13,451 nt of DNA from Firmicutes bacterium UBA1393 (GTDB taxonomy: Bacteria; Bacillota; DTU025): NCBI GenBank assembly GCA_002305255.1, contig DBQN01000035.1, forward strand, positions 7,804-21,254, written 5' to 3'. Position numbers and translations under genes: made by a program. Every line of letters starts with the position of its first letter. Positions within the stretch are counted from its first letter, which is position 1. The notes under the pieces are model-generated. The model ran no database searches. It saw only the letters and a program-made list of their open reading frames with translations, and had not been told where the DNA came from. Shown piece after piece: positions 1 through 6,755 of this stretch.

Positions 1-783
1 GGCATGACGGAGGATGGAGAAGTCTGTCTCACCTATGGCACGACGGCCGTGATCCTCGCGTGCTCCGAGGCGCCCCACACACATCGGAGCCTGTTCGGTG
101 GAGTCTACTGCCTCAAAGACAGGTATATTCTCGGTGGCGCCACGGCGGCGGCTGGCGCCCTGACCACGTGGCATCTCGACACGTTTGGGGCGGATATCAG
201 GAGGCGGGCGGACGAGACCGGGCTTAGCCCCTATGAGCTACAGTGGCGCGAAGCCGCCGGCACCACGTCGGCGGGGTCGAAGGGCCTGGTCGTGCTGCCG
301 CACTTCGGAGGCGCCAGGACCCCGGTAAACGACGAGCTCGGCACAGGTGTGATGGTAGGGTTGACGCTCCAGCACACGACTCAGGACATCTACCGTGCGC
401 TGCTGGAATCGGTGGGGTATGAGATCAGGCATCACATCGACGTAATGCGCGAGGCCGGGGTGCATCCGCGCAGCATCCGTGCTGTGGGCGGCGGCACCAG
501 GAACCCGCTCTGGACTCAGATCGTCAGCGACATAACAGGCCTTGAGCAGGCCTGCGTGTCGAACCCCATCGGAGCGCCGCTGGGCGCGGCGTATCTGGCC
601 GCTCTGGGCGTCGGGCTCGTCGACGGCGTGGATACCCTTGAGGAGAAGTGGGTGCGCATGAGCCGCACCGTCAGGCCAGATGTGTCGACCGCGGCGGTGT
701 ATGACCAGCTGTATGAGGTCTACCGAGACGCCTATCCGGCAACGGCGAAGCTCAGCCACGCTCTGGGAACGCTGAACGCGTAG
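1..783 (+). CDS. FGGY-family carbohydrate kinase, C-terminal part (5' truncated by window)
   Basis: ATP-dependent sugar kinase of the FGGY family (xylulokinase/glycerol kinase relatives), phosphorylating a pentose, related sugar or polyol in the cytoplasm. The reading frame is open from base 1 and only the C-terminal ATP-binding half is present. An ATG at base 4 is probably internal, because family members are about 500 residues and this piece is about 260. Visible family landmarks are the YGTT turn near the start of the piece, the LPHFGGARTP segment, the HTTQDIYRALLES helix, and the AVGGGTRNPLWTQIVSDITG nucleotide-binding segment followed by GAPLGAAYLAALGVG. The stop is TAG at 781. It converges on the minus-strand peptidase-like gene and shares an inverted-repeat terminator with it. 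The sugar cannot be read from this part. Family assignment is firm; substrate is unknown. Confidence 0.92.
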   Translation, partial: GMTEDGEVCLTYGTTAVILACSEAPHTHRSLFGGVYCLKDRYILGGATAAAGALTTWHLDTFGADIRRRADETGLSPYELQWREAAGTTSAGSKGLVVLPHFGGARTPVNDELGTGVMVGLTLQHTTQDIYRALLESVGYEIRHHIDVMREAGVHPRSIRAVGGGTRNPLWTQIVSDITGLEQACVSNPIGAPLGAAYLAALGVGLVDGVDTLEEKWVRMSRTVRPDVSTAAVYDQLYEVYRDAYPATAKLSHALGTLNA

Positions 784-799
784 GGCGTTTGAACATAGG

Positions 800-834
800 A
801 AGTGTCCGCACGGCGTCGCCCTGTGCGGACACTT
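800..834. terminator. bidirectional hairpin between convergent genes
   Basis: A perfect 12-bp inverted repeat, AAGTGTCCGCAC (800-811) and GTGCGGACACTT (823-834), with an 11-nt loop. It lies 17 bases after the kinase stop and 25 bases from the stop of the convergent minus-strand gene, so it can end transcription from both sides. The T-tracts are short on both strands (CTTTG on plus, CTTCCTATGTT on minus). It may therefore be a moderate intrinsic terminator or a 3'-end stabilising hairpin. Confidence 0.72.
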
Positions 835-859
835 TGCGTGGAACCGCCTTCATAGGCCA

Positions 860-2485
860 TCAGGGTATGAATCTTGCTCCAACGCCGCTTGAGTCCCAAA
901 GCTGAGGTATCTCAGGCTGGTTCTCGTTGCCGGCCATCAGCGTATGCATCTCCGATGCGCTGATCCGCCCGTCGCCGTTGTAGTCGGCGTTGACGGGGGC
1001 GCCGGCCGCGGTTCGGCGGGCAAGGGCGCTGATGATGTAGTAGTTGTATTCGCCGTGGTGGTACTTGACGCCATTCACGGTCTCGAATTCTGCGTCGGCC
1101 CGGTGCGCGTTCTCGGTGGCGCGGCAGGCCGTCGATACGAACCGCTTCTGACCCTGCAGGTTGTCGCCAAAGCCGCCGCTCCGGCACTGCTGCATGAATA
1201 TGGCCATCTCTCTGTAAGACAGGGCGTTCAGGCGCTGTGCGAAGCGCGTGTCATAGTAGGCCCCGTCTGTCAGGCAGAAGTAGGCTTCGTCTCCGCCTCC
1301 TCCATGGTCAAACACCCATATGAAGAGACTGTCGTTCTGGGTGAGCTTGTCGATGCCCAGGGACGAATCGCCGTCCTTCATGCCTGAAAGAACCTTGTCC
1401 ACCCATTGAGTCGTGGCGGGGAAATCGGTGACCTGCCCCGCATGCTGGTAATTGGGGTTAGGCGATGCGTAGTCGCTGCCCCAGCCATACAGCGCGTAGA
1501 TGTTGTCTTGACTGTAACCCGCTGCGAGCAGCGTTTTGTACATCCACACAGTATCGTTCCAGAACTCATCGAAGCCACTCTCGGCGACGTCGCCGCAGAT
1601 CAGCAGGGCGTAGTCGCGCGCGAGCGGCGTGATCGAGCCTATGGCCTTGATCACGCCTGGCTTGAGCTGCACGATGCTCGACGAGGAGGCTACCTCGGGC
1701 ACCTTCAGAACCTCAAGACTTGGCTTCACCGTGGTTATGCTGCGCTCGGAAGGGGTCAACACCCTCACGCCGTCGGGGCGGATGATTATGCCTCTCGGGT
1801 CGGCGACGTTGAGGTCCACGGCTTTGAGGTTGAGTTTGAACGCGGAGTCGAATGCCCTGAGCTGGCTGTTCTCGGCGTCGAGCACATACAGGGTACCTCC
1901 GGAGAACTGCATGGCCATGGGCTTGTCGCCGGGCGACCACGCTTGCCGCACCGCTCTGTTGGTCGCGGGGTCGATGGCGAACACTGAGCTTGAGTAGCCA
2001 GCCGCCACGGCGGCATACACGAGTTTTCCGTCAAACGCCACACTGGTCAGCTCGCCGGTGCGAAGCACGTCGCCTGCCATCAGGGAGCCGTAGTCAGTCG
2101 ATCTCAGGTCGAGCAGTTTCGTGGAGCGGCCTGAGGCGGTGTCGACGGAGTAGATCGCGTTGTTGCCGCCGTCGCCCACAAGGGCTTGGCCTGCAGTGTA
2201 GGCGGAGATACCGGCGGGACGCTCAACGGGAATGGTGATGGAGCGAGTGATCTGGCCTTGTTCGTCGAGGGCGACAAGCTGGTTGCGCGCGGCGCCGAAG
2301 ACACGGCCATCCACCTCGCCCATGGTGACCAGGCTCGATAACGCCGAGTTGGTGATCTTCAGTGCCGGGGACGGGTTCACTTGGAGGTTGAGACGGGGAA
2401 CGGCCTGGAACTGGGCTCCTGCGACAGCGGTAGTGATGATCAACAGCGCAGTCAGGGTTGTGAGGTACCTGATCAGTCGACCCAT
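860..2485 (-). CDS. secreted C13 (legumain/caspase-like) peptidase-like protein with N-terminal beta-propeller-like region and EF-hand
   Basis: A 541-residue exported protein. I chose the ATG at 2485 because AGAGGGGTGA lies 5 bases upstream. The in-frame ATG at 2512 has no Shine-Dalgarno and lies inside a palindrome. Residues 1-25 form a signal peptide (MGRLIRYL, a hydrophobic run, then AVAGAQ). Residues of about 35-275 show repeating short beta segments of propeller type (FGAARNQLVALDEQG, NAIYSVDTASG, VFAIDPATN, LYVLDAENSQLRAFD). From about 291 a caspase-fold core begins with YALLICGD, and carries a candidate catalytic His394 (FDHGGGGDEAYF) and Cys434 (MQQCRSGGFGD), matching the HG and CxSG motifs of family C13. 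Near the C-terminus, D501-E512 (DYNGDGRISASE) is a canonical EF-hand loop, so calcium binding is likely. It lies downstream of the SIR2-like gene on the same strand. A clan CD fold is likely; substrate and role are unknown. Confidence 0.82.
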   Translation of the reverse strand: MGRLIRYLTTLTALLIITTAVAGAQFQAVPRLNLQVNPSPALKITNSALSSLVTMGEVDGRVFGAARNQLVALDEQGQITRSITIPVERPAGISAYTAGQALVGDGGNNAIYSVDTASGRSTKLLDLRSTDYGSLMAGDVLRTGELTSVAFDGKLVYAAVAAGYSSSVFAIDPATNRAVRQAWSPGDKPMAMQFSGGTLYVLDAENSQLRAFDSAFKLNLKAVDLNVADPRGIIIRPDGVRVLTPSERSITTVKPSLEVLKVPEVASSSSIVQLKPGVIKAIGSITPLARDYALLICGDVAESGFDEFWNDTVWMYKTLLAAGYSQDNIYALYGWGSDYASPNPNYQHAGQVTDFPATTQWVDKVLSGMKDGDSSLGIDKLTQNDSLFIWVFDHGGGGDEAYFCLTDGAYYDTRFAQRLNALSYREMAIFMQQCRSGGFGDNLQGQKRFVSTACRATENAHRADAEFETVNGVKYHHGEYNYYIISALARRTAAGAPVNADYNGDGRISASEMHTLMAGNENQPEIPQLWDSSGVGARFIP

Positions 2486-2504
2486 TAGGCTCACCCCTCT
2501 TCTT

Positions 2505-2522
2505 TCGTGCATTATTGCACGA
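2505..2522 (-). promoter_or_regulatory. palindrome overlapping a candidate extended -10 of the peptidase-like gene
   Basis: TCGTGCA (2505-2511), a 4-nt loop, then TGCACGA (2516-2522): a perfect 7-bp dyad. Read on the minus strand it contains TGCAATAAT, a candidate extended -10 (AATAAT at 2511-2516) without a clear -35. A start near 2504 would place the 2512 ATG outside the transcript and leave the 2485 ATG with its Shine-Dalgarno. It may be an operator or a local hairpin. There is no T-tract, so it is not a good terminator for the upstream SIR2-like gene. Confidence 0.35.
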
Positions 2523-2537
2523 TGTCGAACACGTTCG

Positions 2538-3764
2538 TCAGCAAAGTGGTGACTCCTTCAGCGATGGCTGATGGTTACTGTCGACGTCGGGTCGCGACGC
2601 GAGGGCGAATGCGGTTGCGGGTTGCGCGGCGAACTCCTGGAACGATAGCTCCGAGTACAACACTTCACGACCGAAGAAACGCTCGTAGCGGCTGCGTTCT
2701 GCGGCCTTCTCTTCGGGTGCCTTGGACGCATGGTTGTTGGCCACGATGTAGGTGACGGGTGACCTGCGGTTAAGTTGCGCCCGCTTGAGTAGGTACTTCA
2801 CGTGCATATCAGCGGCGGGGAACGAGTATCCGCAGAACACCACGAGCTGGGCTTCGCGCAGCACCTGCTCGGCGCGGTTCCACACGGCCTGCAGGAATGC
2901 CTTAGAGAGGTCCTTGTAGAACGTGGGCGGCACGATGACCGGCTGCATCATGGTGCGGCATGCCCCGCAGCGGGTAGACCTGGTCTCATTCATGACGCGC
3001 CGCACGCGCTTCTTGTATTGAGTGAGGGTGAGGGTGTTGCAGCACGGGCAGTAGAGCCAGTTCAACGATCCGTGGATCTTCAACAGTGGAACACACGACG
3101 CGACAGGCAGTCTCCAAACATCGCGTTGGCGAAGGTTCTCGAAGTCGACGCCGTAGTCGATTGCCCATGAGGGCGGGGCGCTGCGGGAGCCCTCGCCCAG
3201 CCTAGACAGGGCGTTGTCGATCATAGTGTCGTAGTTGGTGCTGATGAAGCTGGTTGACGCAAGAAGGCCGTCGGCCTGCAGGTGTTGGACCAGCTGCTGG
3301 TGGTAGCTGTTCTGCTCCTGCAGGGCGTCGTCGATGGCGGCCGCCATGGCCAGCACCAGATAGCCCCTGAGCGTGCGCAGTTCCTGGGGGCCGAGCACGG
3401 TGCGCTCGCTGGCGGCGCTCGTGGCGCCGGCGGCGCTTCCGGCTCCGCCGCCCGTCGACTGCACGACCAGGGACTCGCCGCGCATCTGCGCCAGGTCGAG
3501 GATGCCCAGGGCCTCCTCAGCCGTGGGCAGCGCGGGGGCAGGCGACGCCATCGCCCCGGTCGGCCCGGGTGCGAACGCCGCTTCCTCTGTGCCGAACACT
3601 CCGGTGAAGAAGGCCAGCAGCTCCCTGCGGATCTTGGCCTCGCGCGGCGTTCTGGATTCGCGGTTCATGAAGCTCTGGAACAGCTCACCCTGGATCGGGG
3701 CGCCGTCGGCTTTCGACGCGCCCGCGCCGAGGAATATGACGCACTTTGGCGCAGCATCCGGCAT
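2538..3764 (-). CDS. SIR2-like NAD-binding protein with embedded zinc ribbon
   Basis: A 408-residue protein of the bacterial SIR2-like (SIR2_2-type) group, whose members bind NAD and may hydrolyse it or deacylate proteins. The ATG at 3764 is preferred because GGGGGAGG ends 9 bases upstream; a GTG at 3773 directly abuts that site. Landmarks: the nucleotide loop FLGAGASKADGAP (residues 11-23), STNYD (175-179) with the family Asn/Asp, KIHGSLNW (229-236) with the candidate catalytic His231, a zinc ribbon C239-P-C-C242 and C266-G-A-C269, VPPTF (278-282), and GYSFPAAD (312-319). Residues 62-122 are an Ala/Gly/Pro/Ser-rich low-complexity insertion interrupting the Rossmann region. There is no signal peptide, so it is cytoplasmic. 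It is followed 52 bases downstream by the secreted peptidase-like gene and may be cotranscribed with it. Stand-alone SIR2-like proteins occur in antiphage systems, but nothing else here proves a defence role. Confidence 0.85.
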   Translation of the reverse strand: MPDAAPKCVIFLGAGASKADGAPIQGELFQSFMNRESRTPREAKIRRELLAFFTGVFGTEEAAFAPGPTGAMASPAPALPTAEEALGILDLAQMRGESLVVQSTGGGAGSAAGATSAASERTVLGPQELRTLRGYLVLAMAAAIDDALQEQNSYHQQLVQHLQADGLLASTSFISTNYDTMIDNALSRLGEGSRSAPPSWAIDYGVDFENLRQRDVWRLPVASCVPLLKIHGSLNWLYCPCCNTLTLTQYKKRVRRVMNETRSTRCGACRTMMQPVIVPPTFYKDLSKAFLQAVWNRAEQVLREAQLVVFCGYSFPAADMHVKYLLKRAQLNRRSPVTYIVANNHASKAPEEKAAERSRYERFFGREVLYSELSFQEFAAQPATAFALASRPDVDSNHQPSLKESPLC

Positions 3765-3797
3765 CGGTATCACCCTCCCCCTTGGTTCTTCAGCCTC

Positions 3798-3806
3798 ATC
3801 ATATCA
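3798..3806 (-). promoter_or_regulatory. candidate extended -10 promoter of the SIR2-like gene
   Basis: Read on the minus strand this is TGATATGAT: an extended TG, one base, then TATGAT, five of six matches to TATAAT. No good -35 sits 17 bases further up, which is usual for extended -10 promoters. A start near 3791 would leave a leader of about 27 nt to the ATG at 3764. Confidence 0.45.
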
Positions 3807-3891
3807 GACAGGCGCGGCACGGAGTTGCAGCCAGGCTCGCCGTGGGTCGCCCGGCTCGCGCCGCGTTTCAGCAGCTAGACACAATATGAAA

Positions 3892-3913
3892 GGTCTGCCC
3901 CGCAGGGCAGACC
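3892..3913 (-). terminator. intrinsic terminator of the methyltransferase gene
   Basis: A perfect 9-bp stem, GGTCTGCCC (3892-3900) and GGGCAGACC (3905-3913), with a 4-nt loop. It lies 20 bases beyond the methyltransferase stop. On the minus strand it is followed by TTTCATATTGT, a short T-rich tail. It separates the methyltransferase from the downstream SIR2-like gene, which then needs its own promoter. Confidence 0.8.
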
Positions 3914-3933
3914 CTCGCTATGCAGCTGTTGTT

Positions 3934-4695
3934 TCAGAACGTGGCCGTCGCGACTCGGACCGGTGGCGCGCTCCAGCTTGTGCGCCACTTTACAACTGCG
4001 ACGATGCCGATGGTGTCGAAGTACTTCCCGCCTTCCGCCTTCATCATGGCGGCGTCTAGCTGGGCGTAGGGGTTCGGGCTGCGTAGCCAGTCACTCCACG
4101 CCTTCTCATGGCCTGGCTGCGAGAAGCACTTGGTCACTGTGATGTTGGGAGACTGTTCCCACAGTTCCCGCCACCACTCTTTAGAGTAGAAGTTCATGTT
4201 CTCCTGCCACCAGGGCTTGAGCTCCTCGGGCACTTCGTCGTTCACCAGGTCGCGCTTGAGGCCGGGCACTGACACCGCGATGGTGCCTCCTGGCCGCACG
4301 AGCGGCACGATATGCTCATCAAGGAACTTCGGATCAGCACCAAAGTAGTGCCAGGCGTCGACGCTGACAACTGCGTCGAAGTAGCCGCGTGCATAGGGCA
4401 GGTTATGGGCCTCGGCATGGATGGGGATGACGCAGTCTTCCAAGCCGAACTCTCTGAAGCGCTGGAAGTTCTCTGACGCGTCGACCCACAGATCAGTGGC
4501 GAATATCTGCGCCTGAAATTCGGTGCCGAGAAAGACCGACGTCAGGCCCTTGCCGCAGCCGAGGTCTAGCACACGTGCCCCGGGTTGCAGCCGGATATCC
4601 TGTATGAGCTCCTCGAGGAGGAGCACGCTGTTCGGGCCCATCATGTTCTGAAGCAGAAAATCATCGTCAAGATGCGTTCTCCTGCCGTATCTCAT
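3934..4695 (-). CDS. class I SAM-dependent methyltransferase
   Basis: A 253-residue soluble methyltransferase transferring a methyl group from S-adenosylmethionine; the acceptor cannot be read from sequence. Rossmann motif I is RVLDLGCGKG (41-50). Asp68 at the end of strand 2 (IFATDLW) is the usual ribose-binding acid. FDAVVSVDAWHYF (106-118) is motif IV, and LVRPGGTIAVSVPG (132-145) is the post-motif segment. The C-terminal part is rich in Trp (WWQEN, EWWRELWE), which may shape the acceptor site. The ATG at 4695 has a perfect AGGAGG (4705-4710) 9 bases upstream. It is a single-gene transcript: consensus-like promoter at 4760-4788 and terminator at 3892-3913. It is divergent from the DNA glycosylase-like gene. 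Enzyme class is firm; a small-molecule acceptor is more likely than rRNA or protein, but that is inference. Confidence 0.88.
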   Translation of the reverse strand: MRYGRRTHLDDDFLLQNMMGPNSVLLLEELIQDIRLQPGARVLDLGCGKGLTSVFLGTEFQAQIFATDLWVDASENFQRFREFGLEDCVIPIHAEAHNLPYARGYFDAVVSVDAWHYFGADPKFLDEHIVPLVRPGGTIAVSVPGLKRDLVNDEVPEELKPWWQENMNFYSKEWWRELWEQSPNITVTKCFSQPGHEKAWSDWLRSPNPYAQLDAAMMKAEGGKYFDTIGIVAVVKWRTSWSAPPVRVATATF

Positions 4696-4759
4696 GTCAT
4701 GCCGCCTCCTATCACGCGTTGGAGCACCCTGGTGCAGTCTCCCATCGTTACGTTACCTC

Positions 4760-4788
4760 ATGATAACGCGTTCGCGCAATGCAGTCAA
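4760..4788 (-). promoter_or_regulatory. sigma70/sigmaA-type promoter of the methyltransferase gene
   Basis: On the minus strand: TTGACT (4783-4788), a 17-bp spacer, then TATCAT (4760-4765). Five of six bases match at -35 and the spacing is ideal. The expected start is near 4753, giving a leader of about 58 nt. A small dyad, CGTTA (4751-4755) with TAACG (4764-4768), straddles the -10 and could be an operator, but it is short. Confidence 0.72.
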
Positions 4789-4864
4789 TTATCGGGAAAA
4801 TCCGTAGATACTGCCCCCTGTGTGCCCTTTGCGGAAACTCGCTATGGCGGCGAACACATGTTCG

Positions 4865-4873
4865 TGATAGAAT
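4865..4873 (+). promoter_or_regulatory. candidate extended -10 promoter of the DNA glycosylase-like gene
   Basis: TGATAGAAT: an extended TG, one base, then TAGAAT, 36 bases before the ATG at 4910. The -35 region (TGGCGG at 17-bp spacing) is poor. It lies in the intergenic region shared with the divergent methyltransferase promoter. Confidence 0.45.
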
Positions 4874-4909
4874 CCTACCAGACTCTGTCTCTGAAGGGGT
4901 GACCCGCCG

Positions 4910-6115
4910 ATGCCCACGGAACTCAGTCTCACCAGGCAGCAGGCCTGTCGATTTGTGCTGGCCCACCAGTCTTTGATGCCGCCATTCAGTCTCCGCGGAA
5001 AACAGGGGATAGCCGAGTTCTTTGCCCGGGTCGGGTGCATCCAATACGATCCCGTGAACATTGTCGGACGCAGCCCGGAGCTGGTGCTTGCTGCGCGCGT
5101 GGGTGATTTCCGGCCTGAGATGCTGTATGAGGCCCTCTACGAAGACCGCCTGCTTATCGACGGTTTCGACAAGATGATGGCGATCTTCATGCGGCGGGAC
5201 TGGCCGTCTTTCCGCCGCACGCGGGCTATTGCCTTCGCGTCACTGGGCCACTCTCCGGAGGTGGTGGCGGAGGTGTTCGACGAAGTTCGCGCGGCTGTCG
5301 AAGCGAAGGGCCCGATTACATGGGAAGATACGGGCCTAGATCGCATCGTCGACTGGGCCTGGGGCCCCACGAAGATCGGGCGGGCGGCGCTGGAGGCCAT
5401 GTGCGTCCGCGGTGACCTGGTGATTCATCACCGGGACGGCGTCCGCAAGGTGTATGACTTGGCAGAGAGGTGCATTCCGCGAGAGGTGTTCGAGGCTCCT
5501 GACCCGAACGTCACTGACGATGAATATGCTGAGTTCAGAGTAGCGCGACGAATAGGCGGAATCGGCCTTCTTTGGGACAAGGCCGGTGACGGCTGGCTGG
5601 GCACCCGTGAGATATCTACTAAGGATAGGAGACTGGCCATCGCCCGTCTCGTCGCACGGGGCGACCTGATCAAGGTGAATGTGGACGGCGTTCCGCAGTC
5701 GCTCTACATGCGGGCGTGTGACGAGACCACGTTGCAGGCGACGCTGGAAGCGGCCAGTGAGGCGGAGGCCGGCGGGGCCGGCGAGATGGTAGCCCTGTCG
5801 CCCCTGGATAACCTGCTCTGGGACCGAGCTCTTGTAAGGGCGCTGTTCGGTTTCGACTACGTGTGGGAGCTCTACAAACCGGCAGCTCAACGGCAATATG
5901 GGCACTATGTGCTGCCGGTGCTGGCGGGCGACCGGTTCGTCGCGCGGTTCCAGCCTGCGCGTGATGGCGACAGTGGCGCCATCGTGGTGGAGAACTGGTG
6001 GTGGGAGCCTGACGTGAAGCCCACGCGTGCGCTGCGAGCCGCGGCCGAGAGGTGCGTCGAGCGGATAGCGGAGTGCGGCGGCGCGCCGGGGGTTAGGTTC
6101 GCGAGAGGGTGGTGA
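4910..6115 (+). CDS. YcaQ/AlkX-like winged-helix DNA glycosylase (HTH_42 family)
   Basis: A 401-residue protein of the HTH_42 (YcaQ/AlkZ) family, whose characterised members excise alkylated bases and unhook DNA interstrand crosslinks. E. coli YcaQ is about 410 residues, so this looks complete. The family core is visible: LTRQQACRFVLAHQ at the N-terminus, then CIQYDPVNIVGRSPELVLAARVG at 43-65. Q45-Y46-D47 matches the QxD catalytic motif of the YcaQ branch rather than the QxQ of AlkZ. YEALYEDRLLIDGFDKM follows. The C-terminal part carries NLLWDRALVRALFGFDYVWELY and VARFQPARD, typical of the family's last domain. The start is fixed by AGGGGTGA 7 bases upstream of the ATG. The next gene (GNAT) begins 7 bases after the stop, so they are probably cotranscribed. 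Function in crosslink or alkylation repair is by family. Confidence 0.85.
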   Translation: MPTELSLTRQQACRFVLAHQSLMPPFSLRGKQGIAEFFARVGCIQYDPVNIVGRSPELVLAARVGDFRPEMLYEALYEDRLLIDGFDKMMAIFMRRDWPSFRRTRAIAFASLGHSPEVVAEVFDEVRAAVEAKGPITWEDTGLDRIVDWAWGPTKIGRAALEAMCVRGDLVIHHRDGVRKVYDLAERCIPREVFEAPDPNVTDDEYAEFRVARRIGGIGLLWDKAGDGWLGTREISTKDRRLAIARLVARGDLIKVNVDGVPQSLYMRACDETTLQATLEAASEAEAGGAGEMVALSPLDNLLWDRALVRALFGFDYVWELYKPAAQRQYGHYVLPVLAGDRFVARFQPARDGDSGAIVVENWWWEPDVKPTRALRAAAERCVERIAECGGAPGVRFARGW

Positions 6116-6122
6116 TCTTGAC

Positions 6123-6626
6123 GTGAAGCCAGGATGCGAGTATCGAATTCGTCCCTTCGTTGACGCTGACCACAGCTGGGCGGCGGCACTACTCACCGAA
6201 TACTGGGGTTCGTGTGTCATCGCAACGCGTGGGCGGCTGGTAGACGCGATGTCGCTACCTGCGCTGGTTGCGGTGGACGGCGGAGGCGACGAGTGTGTCG
6301 GCCTGGTCACGTATGAGATGCGAGGCGACGAGTGCGAGATCGTCACCCTCAACAGCCTGCGGCCCCGGGAGGGTGTAGGCCGCGCGCTGCTCACGGCGGT
6401 TATGGGGCGCGCACGCGAGGCCGGGGCATCGCGGGTGTGGCTTATCACAACCAACGACAATGTGCCGGCCATAAGGTTCTACCAGGGGGCAGGGTTTCGT
6501 ATCGTAGCCATCCACCGTGACGCGGTGACTGCGGCGCGCCGGCTCAAGCCGGAGATTCCGCTGTTCGGCGAGGGTGGGACACCCATCAAGGATGAGATAG
6601 AGCTCGAGCTCAAAGTGGGCCTCTAG
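6123..6626 (+). CDS. GNAT-family N-acetyltransferase
   Basis: A 167-residue single-domain acetyltransferase using acetyl-CoA. Motif A is visible as a beta strand followed by LRPREGVGRALLTAVMGRA (79-97), with the R/Q-x-x-G-x-G/A pyrophosphate loop at R82-R87. Motif B is NVPAIRFYQGAGFRIVAIHRDAV, the usual C-terminal acetyl-CoA and substrate region. The start is GTG at 6123 because no in-frame ATG lies before the domain. It follows the glycosylase stop (6113-6115) by only 7 bases, so its ribosome-binding site (GAGGGTGGTGA) lies in the end of the upstream gene and translational coupling is likely. The acceptor substrate is unknown. Confidence 0.87.
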   Translation: MKPGCEYRIRPFVDADHSWAAALLTEYWGSCVIATRGRLVDAMSLPALVAVDGGGDECVGLVTYEMRGDECEIVTLNSLRPREGVGRALLTAVMGRAREAGASRVWLITTNDNVPAIRFYQGAGFRIVAIHRDAVTAARRLKPEIPLFGEGGTPIKDEIELELKVGL

Positions 6627-6755
6627 GGTGCGGCTCGGGTCGAGCGTCACCGGGCTTCCGTTGATCGTCCGGCCGGTGAGTGCGCGACGGGCTGTCGGCG
6701 ATGAGGGATTCTCGCGCTGACGGCGAATACTTGACAGCACAACGATTGGCGCGGG

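Noticed and set aside
3282..4059. Plus-strand open frames antisense to the SIR2-like gene
   Set aside because: They shadow a minus-strand gene with clear family motifs and lack convincing starts.
6731..6736. TTGACA before the DUF488 gene as a -35 box
   Set aside because: Nothing resembling a -10 follows at 16-18 bases, and the start codon comes too soon.
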